A DNA stretch of 64,000 nt, taken from NCBI RefSeq assembly GCF_001457475.1, contig NZ_LN831029.1:3720001-3784000 (forward strand). The letters run 5' to 3'. Both the position numbers and the translations under genes were made by a program. The notes beneath the pieces were generated by a model. That model searched no databases. It was not told the DNA's origin and was given only the letters and a program-made list of their open reading frames with translations. This stretch comes from Achromobacter xylosoxidans. GTDB lineage: Bacteria > Pseudomonadota > Gammaproteobacteria > Burkholderiales > Burkholderiaceae_B. Positions 8,401 to 15,951 of the stretch are shown here, in pieces; the stretch's first letter is position 1; every line of letters begins with the position of its first letter.

Positions 8401-9429
8401 ATGAAAAAACTACTGCCCACTTCGACCGCCGGCAGCCTGCCCAAACCCTCCTGGCTGGCCCAGCCTGAAAAGCTCTGGTCGCCCTGGAAGCTGCAGGACC
8501 AGGAACTGGTCGAAGGCAAGCAGGACGCCCTGCGCCTGGCCCTGCACGAACAACAGCACGCCGGCATCGACATCGTCAGCGACGGCGAGCAGACCCGCCA
8601 GCACTTCGTCACCACCTTCATCGAGCACCTGGACGGCGTCGATTTCGAAAAGCGCGAAACCGTCCGGATCCGCGACCGCTACGACGCCAGCGTGCCGACC
8701 GTCGTCGGCGCCGTGAGCCGCCAGAAACCGGTCTTCGTCGAAGACGCCAAGTTCCTGCGCCAGCAGACCACGCAGCCCATCAAATGGGCCCTGCCCGGCC
8801 CCATGACGATGATCGACACCCTCTACGACGCCCACTACAAGAGCCGCGAAAAGCTGGCCTGGGAATTCGCCAAGATCCTCAACCAGGAAGCCAGGGAACT
8901 GGAAGCCGCCGGCGTCGACATCATCCAGTTCGACGAGCCGGCCTTCAACGTCTTCTTCGACGAGGTGAACGACTGGGGCATCGCCACCCTGGAACGCGCC
9001 ATCGAAGGCCTGAAGTGCGAAACCGCCGTGCACATCTGCTACGGCTACGGCATCAAGGCCAACACCGACTGGAAGAAGACGCTGGGCTCGGAGTGGCGCC
9101 AGTACGAGGAATCCTTCCCCAAACTGCAGCAATCCAGCATCGATATCGTTTCGCTGGAATGCCATAACTCGCATGTGCCCATCGACCTGATCGAACTGAT
9201 CCGCGGCAAGAAGGTAATGGTGGGCGCGATCGACGTGGCCAGCGACAAAATCGAAACGCCGGAGGAAGTGGCCAACACGCTGCGCAAGGCGCTCAAGTTC
9301 GTCGACGCCGACAAGCTCTATCCCTGCACGAACTGCGGCATGGCGCCGCTGTCGCGCGCCATCGCGCACGGCAAACTGCTGGCGCTGAGCGAAGGCGCGG
9401 AGATCGTCCGGAAGGAATTGCAGGGGTGA
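8401..9429 (+). CDS. mesD: Core methionine synthase MesD (MetE catalytic domain only)
   Basis: 342 residues equal to the C-terminal catalytic barrel of cobalamin-independent MetE, without the N-terminal folate-binding half. The zinc ligands are all present: His211 and Cys213 (VHICYGYG), Glu253 (SLECHNSH) and Cys312 (CTNCGM). The homocysteine-binding DIIQFDEPAF motif lies at 173-182. With mesX beside it this is the MesD family, which methylates homocysteine from a donor that is not methyl-folate and in an oxygen-dependent way. Confidence 0.9.
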   Translation: MKKLLPTSTAGSLPKPSWLAQPEKLWSPWKLQDQELVEGKQDALRLALHEQQHAGIDIVSDGEQTRQHFVTTFIEHLDGVDFEKRETVRIRDRYDASVPTVVGAVSRQKPVFVEDAKFLRQQTTQPIKWALPGPMTMIDTLYDAHYKSREKLAWEFAKILNQEARELEAAGVDIIQFDEPAFNVFFDEVNDWGIATLERAIEGLKCETAVHICYGYGIKANTDWKKTLGSEWRQYEESFPKLQQSSIDIVSLECHNSHVPIDLIELIRGKKVMVGAIDVASDKIETPEEVANTLRKALKFVDADKLYPCTNCGMAPLSRAIAHGKLLALSEGAEIVRKELQG

Positions 9430-9510
9430 TATCGGGGGGTATGGGAGAGGATTGAAGCCGTAAAAGGATGATCCTCTCCACCCCCCCCTTACCCGTGATT
9501 TTGCGCACGG

Positions 9511-9556
9511 GGCGCGGGGACGATAACTATTAAAACGCCTCGCCCGCGAAAATACG
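9511..9556 (+). mobile_element. Solo right-end remnant of an IS256-family element
   Basis: This stretch reads GGCGCGGGG, then ATAACTAT, then TAAAACGCCTCGCCCGCGAA and AATACG. It matches the last codons plus right terminal inverted repeat of the intact IS at 19413-19456 almost base for base (TAAAACGCCTCGCCC is identical). Nothing of the transposase remains upstream, and the outermost bases of the repeat (GGACAGGCTC) are missing. It is a decayed copy of the same or a sister element. Confidence 0.8.
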
Positions 9557-9648
9557 CACAACGACTCGCCGTATTCATACAGCCGGCCATGACTCGCCGC
9601 AGGCAAAGCGCCAGCACGCCATGCGTGGTGAATATGGTATTTTCGCCC

Positions 9649-9669
9649 GATCCGCACTTCGTGCGGATC
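9649..9669 (+). other. Strong hairpin in a 5' leader
   Basis: GATCCGCAC, loop TTC, GTGCGGATC: a perfect 9-bp stem ending 16 bases before the ATG of the secreted-protein gene. There is no T-run, so it is not a standard terminator. It may be a leader structure or the end of the transcription unit on the other strand. Confidence 0.45.
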
Positions 9670-9685
9670 AACATGGAGACATTGA

Positions 9686-10315
9686 ATGCGCTGGTTGCCA
9701 CTTGGTTTTGGATTGCTGTTTTTTTCATGTCTCGCCCAAGCCGAAATGATACGGAACGATGCTATTGGCAATGACCCACAAAAAGAGAAGCTTTGTGCTT
9801 CCCGCGCCAACGGCAAGACGGTGCCATTTGAAATTGACTCCCGCTACCTCAAGAGCGCGCGCTCGTTCAATCCAGATGCCACTTTCATCGCAATAGATGG
9901 AATCAGTCCGCAGCTGGTCGAATGCCATCTTCGCAAAGGCACCGGGAAGTACGAACCCGCCTCATATAGCCCTGAGGGCAACAATTGGCGTTTGATCCGT
10001 CCGAAACAGTTCAAGCCGGGAATTAACACCCCCAAAGGCCAGTCAATGGCGGCCAAGGTTTGCGTGGATGCCGCCCCCGCGAAGATCAACCGCCCTAATT
10101 TCGACCATAGTGTTTACTCCGCGGTTGTGGAAATTGGCATCGATGGCCCCCGCTATCGCGCAGGCGCCTCGATCGCGGGAACGAAAGCGGAACGATACGA
10201 CATCGCAGTAGAGGGCACGGCTTTCTACAAGTCGTCAGGACCGGACCTTGCCGCGGTCAAGTTCACATGCCTGCTTTCACCCATGCTGGCTATCAAGGGA
10301 ATCCAGTTCAAATAG
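9686..10315 (+). CDS. Secreted hypothetical protein
   Basis: 209 residues with a clear signal peptide (MRWLPLGFGLLFFSCLAQA) and four Cys in the mature part that could form disulfides. No recognisable domain. Base composition is lower in GC than the chromosomal genes to the left, as expected in acquired DNA. It lies immediately after the solo IS end. Confidence 0.6.
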   Translation: MRWLPLGFGLLFFSCLAQAEMIRNDAIGNDPQKEKLCASRANGKTVPFEIDSRYLKSARSFNPDATFIAIDGISPQLVECHLRKGTGKYEPASYSPEGNNWRLIRPKQFKPGINTPKGQSMAAKVCVDAAPAKINRPNFDHSVYSAVVEIGIDGPRYRAGASIAGTKAERYDIAVEGTAFYKSSGPDLAAVKFTCLLSPMLAIKGIQFK

Positions 10316-10597
10316 AAGGATGCCTAGGTGCCAGGCGGATACAGCTAGTGCCGGATATCTCCACTTCTGATCACTTGCCGCCAAGGCTGAATGGTCCCGG
10401 GGCCGCGTTGACGCAGCCCTGCCCCGCCGCTCGAGTCATCATTGGCGCCGTGGGCGGTGGCGATGCGGCAGTTTTGCAAGACATCGCGAAGCGACCAAAC
10501 GCTTTAATCGTATCGTAGGGCGAATGAGCAATCGGGCTTTGTTTGAACTGAAAAGGTTTGTTTCCGGCGAAGCATGAGTTCAGGACTTGAGGGCGTA

Positions 10598-10987
10598 ATG
10601 AAATTCGGACTGTCTACAGACACAAGTGGCGCGACCAGTGTCTACAAGATTGCCAACGAGCTTGATTCGATATTTCCGGCCCTGGCGTCGCAATTCCCAT
10701 CGGTCGAGATCGAGATTTTCTTTGTTTTTCGCTGTCTGCCAGATGGGATCGGCAGGAAGTCATCGCGGCGCTTTTCGAAGGCGGAGTCCGTTCTCTACCT
10801 GGATATGTGTCTTTCAGAGGACCTGCTGAAGGACATGGATGTGGCGCAGCAGAGATCCCTCGTGGCCAGCCATTTCTTCGACTATGTTGAAGCGTCCTTG
10901 AACAAGTATGAATTCAAAGGCCTCGATGTTGCGTCATTCATGGCTGTGCTCAAGCGGGAGGCGGCATCGATAGGTTGGCGGGATTGA
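10598..10987 (+). CDS. Small cytoplasmic hypothetical protein
   Basis: 129 residues from MKFGLSTDTSGA; a GAGGG 5 bases ahead favours ATG 10598 over the in-frame ATG 10574. It is an acidic alpha/beta protein without signal peptide or membrane segment. Its size, composition and company (another orphan small gene and a pentapeptide protein) resemble immunity or anti-toxin genes of polymorphic toxin loci, but no toxin is present and I do not recognise the family. Confidence 0.5.
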   Translation: MKFGLSTDTSGATSVYKIANELDSIFPALASQFPSVEIEIFFVFRCLPDGIGRKSSRRFSKAESVLYLDMCLSEDLLKDMDVAQQRSLVASHFFDYVEASLNKYEFKGLDVASFMAVLKREAASIGWRD

Positions 10988-11038
10988 ACATCGAAAGCGG
11001 CAGCTGGAAGCATACATTCAAGGCATGCAGGGGTTGAA

Positions 11039-11755
11039 GTGATAAAAGTCAATCAAATAAGGTCGATTTCCGAGGCTGAAAAACTGGGTTCCATCGACGT
11101 CGCAGGCTTTGTCGTGGCGCGCTCGTCCTGCGCGAGCGCGCTGGACCTGGATCAGTGCAGGAGCCTCGGTAGCGTGCTCGATTGCGCGCATGCCGTCCAT
11201 CCGGTGGGCGGCGTCGATGACATTGGGTTTTGCAGGGAGATCATTGCAGAGTTGAAGCCTCGCTATCTGGAGTTCACGGTTGTGGACCCGGAAAAAACCG
11301 AATTGAGCCTGGCGCAGCTGGATGCGCTGTCGAGACTGGATGTGGGCAAGATTGCCAACGGACTTTTCCTGCTCAAGGATGAGCTTTCGCTGCTGGACAG
11401 AGCTGCGCATATGGACGCCCTCGTGCGAGCGGGTGTTGAACTGTTTCAAATCGAAGTTGAATCGTTGCTTGATCCTGAGGTCAGAATCGGCCCCAAGGTG
11501 CGTGCCCGAATCGGGGAGTTCTTCTCTCGTTATCCCGCGATGATTGGGGATTCATTTTCCATGAGCGTCAAAGTCCCTGACGTGCATCAGCGTGGATATT
11601 ATTTGAACCTTTCCGTTGATGACGGCCGCTCATATGACTTCTCACAACAACACTATGCATTATCGTCGGCGCTGAGGATCATCAAAGGTCTGCGGACTGC
11701 TCCCGGCGCGCCGACGCGCAGGAGACCACGCGCGACCGCCCCCTATTACGACTAG
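11039..11755 (+). CDS. Hypothetical protein, 238 residues
   Basis: Begins at GTG 11039 with AGGGG ahead of it. The predicted pattern of alternating strands and helices (VAGFVVARS, YLEFTVVDPEKTELSLAQLDAL, ALVRAGVELFQIEVESL) could be a barrel-like or alpha/beta fold. The C-terminal tail is basic (RRRPRAT). It follows the small hypothetical gene by about 50 bases on the same strand. Function unknown. Confidence 0.5.
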   Translation: MIKVNQIRSISEAEKLGSIDVAGFVVARSSCASALDLDQCRSLGSVLDCAHAVHPVGGVDDIGFCREIIAELKPRYLEFTVVDPEKTELSLAQLDALSRLDVGKIANGLFLLKDELSLLDRAAHMDALVRAGVELFQIEVESLLDPEVRIGPKVRARIGEFFSRYPAMIGDSFSMSVKVPDVHQRGYYLNLSVDDGRSYDFSQQHYALSSALRIIKGLRTAPGAPTRRRPRATAPYYD

Positions 11756-11855
11756 GGCTACCCAGCCCCGCTAAAAAACGCGATCGATCACCCTGTCGGA
11801 TGATGTTATCCGGCATGGCCGCACCTTGAAGCTCCAGCGCCGCAAGCGCATTGCC

Positions 11856-12473
11856 CTAACGAATCACGACCCCATCCGTGATACAGCCTTGCAGCTGCGC
11901 GAGGGCAACACCGCCAACGAACCTGCTCCTGGCAACGGATCCAGACAGGGCCTTGACTCCCGTGAAGTCACACCCTTCGAATACGCAACTGATGAAGTGA
12001 ATGCCTGAGAGATTTGCCCCGGCAAACTTGCAATCGACAAACTTGCAGTCTGTCGCAAAGGACCTGGATAGATTCGAGCGCGAGAAGTCACAGCCAATGA
12101 ACTCCCCGCCCAACCGCGCCCCATTGAGCTTCGCGCCGACAAAGCTGCACGAATCGAATTTCCTTCGCACAAACACGTTACGCATATCCATGCGCTCAAA
12201 CTTGCATCCCTTTGCCTCGGACTCATTGATGCTGGCCCCGTCTTTGAACACGGCATCGGAGAGATCGACCCTTTCGATGCTCAGGTAGCGAACCGCTTCA
12301 GCGAGCGTAACCCCTCGGTAGTCCTCAAAGCCCTCATCGGTGAGTCCGAACGGCGATTCCGGCATCGCCCCCATCCTCATGGACTTGGCCGCATCGAGAA
12401 GACGTCTTCCGGCCAACTGCAACTGCTCTGCCTGCCATCTGGCACGTGCGTCTTTTGCCTGCATTCCCTGCAC
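11856..12473 (-). CDS. Pentapeptide-repeat protein
   Basis: 205 residues. The C-terminal two thirds is a run of A(D/N)LXX-type units: VDLSDAVFKDGASINESEAK, CSFVGAKLNGARLGGEFIGC, CKFVDCKFAGANLSGIHF, CVFEGCDFTGV. Such repeats form a right-handed quadrilateral beta helix. It carries many Cys at the repeat positions. Pentapeptide proteins range from gyrase mimics to effector or immunity proteins; this one cannot be assigned. It is convergent with the 11039-11755 gene. Confidence 0.78.
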   Translation of the reverse strand: MQGMQAKDARARWQAEQLQLAGRRLLDAAKSMRMGAMPESPFGLTDEGFEDYRGVTLAEAVRYLSIERVDLSDAVFKDGASINESEAKGCKFERMDMRNVFVRRKFDSCSFVGAKLNGARLGGEFIGCDFSRSNLSRSFATDCKFVDCKFAGANLSGIHFISCVFEGCDFTGVKALSGSVARSRFVGGVALAQLQGCITDGVVIR

Positions 12474-12641
12474 CCTCGAGCGTCATGGATTGAATTTTTG
12501 CCGTGGGCGACTAGTGTAGTTGGCAGGCTTCCGTGCGCGGTCAACTGATCGCTCCCAGCTCTCTGTTGCCATACCTGCTGACCACGGGCCGATTTCGTCC
12601 GATTTAGAGGCAGCAGGGACAAGAGTCGGACGACGCGCATC

Positions 12642-12660
12642 TTAAATAACTCCCATTCTC
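12642..12660 (-). promoter_or_regulatory. Candidate Fur box upstream of the siderophore operon
   Basis: Read on the minus strand, GAGAATGGGAGTTATTTAA matches the 19-bp Fur consensus GATAATGATAATCATTATC at 11 of 19 positions. It lies about 115-130 bases before the first siderophore gene, the right place for iron control. The match is moderate and no clear -10/-35 pair was found. Confidence 0.4.
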
Positions 12661-12772
12661 AACAAAAATCGAGCTCCAACCGAATAGCGCGTCGACACGG
12701 CGCGCGACGGTAAATCCCGACGTTGTCGAGCCGATTACACAGTTCTCCCTTCTGCGGCAACGTGGCACTTCA

Positions 12773-14707
12773 ATGAGGCCGTGTATGGAGCTTTCCAGCA
12801 GCACCGGACGCCTGCATTCCGTATGGACGCAGGCGCTTCAGACCGAAGCGTTTCAGCGTAATGGCATCCATCAGGCCGACCTGATTGCCGTACTCCCCCG
12901 GGTTCGTGAACGTGCGTTTCAGCGTCTGATGCAAGCGTTGCTGCGAGAGAAGCTGATACCGCCTGGGCGCATCCAACAAGCGCATGGGCGAAGCATCCTG
13001 CCCCTCGGCGACGAGGGCGCTTACCTCACCTTTGGGAGCCTGCGGCCGGGGCCCATGGCCAGTTGGTACCTCGCTGGTCCCGTGCTGCTTCACCGTTCTC
13101 CGAATCCTTCACGCGAACTGGAACTTCCCTCGGACTTGATCGAACAATTGGTTCCCTTGCTGGCCCCCATCCCCGGCGTCGAGGTGATCGAACAACTGAA
13201 ACGCGAACTCGACGACAGCTTCCGCAACGACAGCCTGTGCCTGGCGTTTCATGACAATTGGAACGCGCGATTATTGAAGCAGACTCGCGACGCGCATACC
13301 GACAGCCTGTTGCAATGGTTGCGATCACCGGACGCGCCCCGCAATCCCACGCAACTGCTGGAACAGTGGGGAACCCTCGGCCATCCTTGGCATCCCGGCT
13401 ACAAAGCCAAGCTCGGCATGGACACCCGGGAAGTCATTGGCTGCGCCCCGGAATTCGAAGCGCACGTGCGTCTTCCGCTTGTCGCGCTACACCGAGGGGT
13501 AGCGCATACCGAGTCGATGTCGGAGCCTGCCTATCCGACCTGGTGGCGCGGGGCTTTTCCACACGAAGCGCGTACCTGGGATTCGGCGCTGCGTGCGCTG
13601 GGACGCGAGCCGGCAGACTTCCTACCCTTGCCGGTGCATCCCTTTCAGCTCTCAACCCTGCGGGAAGCATTCGCCGCCGAAATCGCACAGGGTCAGTTGA
13701 TCCTGCCAGACGACACTGCGATCGCAGGCTGTCCCGGTATGTCCTTCCGTACGTTGTGGACTGAGGGCGCCGATCCGCGGCATATGCCAATGGTGAAGCT
13801 GCCCGTCGCGTTGCGCCTGACCAGTGTGCAACGTACGCTCTCTCCGCGATCGGCAAGGATGGGGCCTCGCATCAGCCGTTTGCTGGCGACCATCAGGCAA
13901 CGCGAGCCGCAACTGGCCCAGTCATGGGACTTCGTTCCCGAGCGGCACGGCATCCATGTCTTGCTGGAACCGGCCAACGACGAGCGCGCGCGCCACCTCG
14001 GCGTTCTCTATCGGGACAACCCGACAAGTCGATTGCATTCAGGCCAGATGGCGATACCCGTCGGCAGCCTGTTCGTCGAAGACCACAACAACGAACCTTT
14101 GCTACGCCAATGGGTCGCGATCGCGCAAGGCGCAAGCGACCATCAGTCGGCACTGCGGTTCTTCCAGGACTATGTCGCCACGGCCCTACCCGGCCTGCTC
14201 GATCTATACCTGATCTACGGCATCGCCTTCGAAGCCCATCAACAGAACAGCTTCATGGTCATGGATGACGCCGGCCGACCATCCCGGCTGCTGATCCGCG
14301 ATTTCGGCGATCTGCGCATCCACCGTCCCAGCCTGGTCCGGCAGGGTCTCACGCTGGAGATCCACGACCCCGCGCTGACGCTCTTTGACGACCCCGACTT
14401 CGTGCGCGCCAAGCTGCTGCACGCCGGCTTCATGTGCCATCTCGGCGAACTGGCCCTGCTGTGCCAGCGCCATTGGCCGGAACTGGATGAGCAAGCGCTC
14501 TGGTCCGCGCTCGCCCGGCAGGTCGCCGAACGCTTCGATCATGTCCGCCCACGGACGGAGACTGACCGCTGGCAATCCGAACGCGCCGCGTTTCTCGAAA
14601 ACCCCTGGCCCGCCAAGAGTTTCCTGCGCATGCGCTTGGCCCGGACCCAGAACGACATCACCGGCCAAATGGACAACCCGCTACGCGCGTGGATCGGCGA
14701 TGCATGA
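12773..14707 (+). CDS. IucA/IucC-family NIS siderophore synthetase
   Basis: 644 residues, normal for NRPS-independent siderophore synthetases, which join a carboxylate such as citrate or succinate to an amine or hydroxylamine using ATP. Motifs: GHPWHPGYKAK, PVHPFQ, the MVKLPVALRLTSVQRTLSPR nucleotide region, EAHQQNSF and LIRDFGDLR. The N-terminus is ambiguous (ATG 12773 or 12785, the latter with GAGG just before it). The stop overlaps the MFS start (ATGA). It is the only biosynthetic gene here. Confidence 0.88.
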   Translation: MRPCMELSSSTGRLHSVWTQALQTEAFQRNGIHQADLIAVLPRVRERAFQRLMQALLREKLIPPGRIQQAHGRSILPLGDEGAYLTFGSLRPGPMASWYLAGPVLLHRSPNPSRELELPSDLIEQLVPLLAPIPGVEVIEQLKRELDDSFRNDSLCLAFHDNWNARLLKQTRDAHTDSLLQWLRSPDAPRNPTQLLEQWGTLGHPWHPGYKAKLGMDTREVIGCAPEFEAHVRLPLVALHRGVAHTESMSEPAYPTWWRGAFPHEARTWDSALRALGREPADFLPLPVHPFQLSTLREAFAAEIAQGQLILPDDTAIAGCPGMSFRTLWTEGADPRHMPMVKLPVALRLTSVQRTLSPRSARMGPRISRLLATIRQREPQLAQSWDFVPERHGIHVLLEPANDERARHLGVLYRDNPTSRLHSGQMAIPVGSLFVEDHNNEPLLRQWVAIAQGASDHQSALRFFQDYVATALPGLLDLYLIYGIAFEAHQQNSFMVMDDAGRPSRLLIRDFGDLRIHRPSLVRQGLTLEIHDPALTLFDDPDFVRAKLLHAGFMCHLGELALLCQRHWPELDEQALWSALARQVAERFDHVRPRTETDRWQSERAAFLENPWPAKSFLRMRLARTQNDITGQMDNPLRAWIGDA

Positions 14708-15951
14708 ACTTCGATCGCCGACAGATCTTCCGGCTGGTGCTGATCCAGGCCTTTGCGATGGGCGCGATGGAAATGAGCGGCCCATTCTGGCCGCTGAGCC
14801 TGCGGGCCTTGTTGCCTCCGGATCGGCAAGACCAACTGTCATGGCTGGCGGCGATGATCTACATCGGGCCCGCGTTGTCGGCCATTGTCGCCACGCCCTT
14901 CTGGAGCGCGCTGGGCGCGCGTCGCGGACACCGTCCCATGCTGATCCGGGCACTGCTGGCGCTTGGCGCGTGCCAATGGCTAGCGGCCCTCACCACGAAC
15001 GTCTGGCTGCTGATCGGCATCCGGGTGCTGCAGGGCGCCTTGGCCGGCTTCATCGCCGCGGCGCAGGCCTATGCCACCGCCGGGTCGTCTGGCGCGAATC
15101 GCGGACAGGTTCTCGCCCGCCTGCAATCGGCCACCGCCATCGGCTCCATGCTGGGCCCCGTCTCCGGTGGCCTGTTGGTGGACCTCTACGGATTCGCCTG
15201 GCTCTGCCTGATCGCCGGGCTGATCTGCCTGGCCTGCGTGGTTCCCGTCCTGAGTCTGCCCAAGGACACGCCGGAACCCGCTGCACCAGTGGGCACCGGG
15301 ACCACCAGACGCACCACCTCGCACACCTGGTTGCTGGCCCCACTGGTGGTGATCGCCCTCATCCAGGCAGCAAAGATGATGCCGCAGCCGTTCTTCGCGC
15401 TGTATCTGAACGAAGTGCTGCACGCGCCTTCCTGGCTCAGCGGCGCAAGCTACGCCGCAAGCGCCTTGACGCTGGCCCTGTCCGCCCCATGGTGGGCGCG
15501 CCTATGCACACCCCAGCCCGTCCAACGCGGCTGGCGATGCCTGGAACTCGCCTCCTGGGCCAGCGCGCTCACGCTCTGCTTGATGGCGCTGGCTCACGAC
15601 ACCATCACGTTCATCGCCACACGCCTGCTTTGGGGCCTATGGCAAGGCGCGCTCCTGCCTCTGGCCTACGTCCTGATCGGACATACCTCCCCCAACGCCT
15701 ATCGCGCAATCGGCCTGGGCCTGGGCAACAGCGCCGCCAAAGCCGGTGCCCTGGCTGGGTTCGCCTTGGGCGCCGGCGCCATGTCATGGGCCAGCCTGCA
15801 TTGGGGCTTTTGGCTGGTCGCGCCGCTCTATGTCGTCGCCGCGTTGAGCGTGCGCTTCCTGCGCCGACTACCCGGTTGCCAGCAGCCACTCCCGACTTCC
15901 CCTGACCCACCCGCCACGCCATCCTCCTCGCACATCAAGGACCCACCATGA
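14704..15951 (+). CDS. MFS transporter, probable siderophore exporter
   Basis: 415 residues from ATG 14704, overlapping the synthetase stop by four bases. Twelve hydrophobic segments, with the MFS loop 2-3 signature around ARRGHRPMLIRALLAL. Its position between an NIS synthetase and a TonB-dependent receptor matches AlcS-like siderophore exporters. The stop again overlaps the receptor start (ATGA), so all three genes are translationally coupled. Confidence 0.85.
   Translation: MNFDRRQIFRLVLIQAFAMGAMEMSGPFWPLSLRALLPPDRQDQLSWLAAMIYIGPALSAIVATPFWSALGARRGHRPMLIRALLALGACQWLAALTTNVWLLIGIRVLQGALAGFIAAAQAYATAGSSGANRGQVLARLQSATAIGSMLGPVSGGLLVDLYGFAWLCLIAGLICLACVVPVLSLPKDTPEPAAPVGTGTTRRTTSHTWLLAPLVVIALIQAAKMMPQPFFALYLNEVLHAPSWLSGASYAASALTLALSAPWWARLCTPQPVQRGWRCLELASWASALTLCLMALAHDTITFIATRLLWGLWQGALLPLAYVLIGHTSPNAYRAIGLGLGNSAAKAGALAGFALGAGAMSWASLHWGFWLVAPLYVVAALSVRFLRRLPGCQQPLPTSPDPPATPSSSHIKDPP

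Noticed and set aside
10267..10518. 83-residue plus-strand frame after the secreted protein
   Set aside because: It begins inside the upstream gene, has no RBS and resembles no protein.
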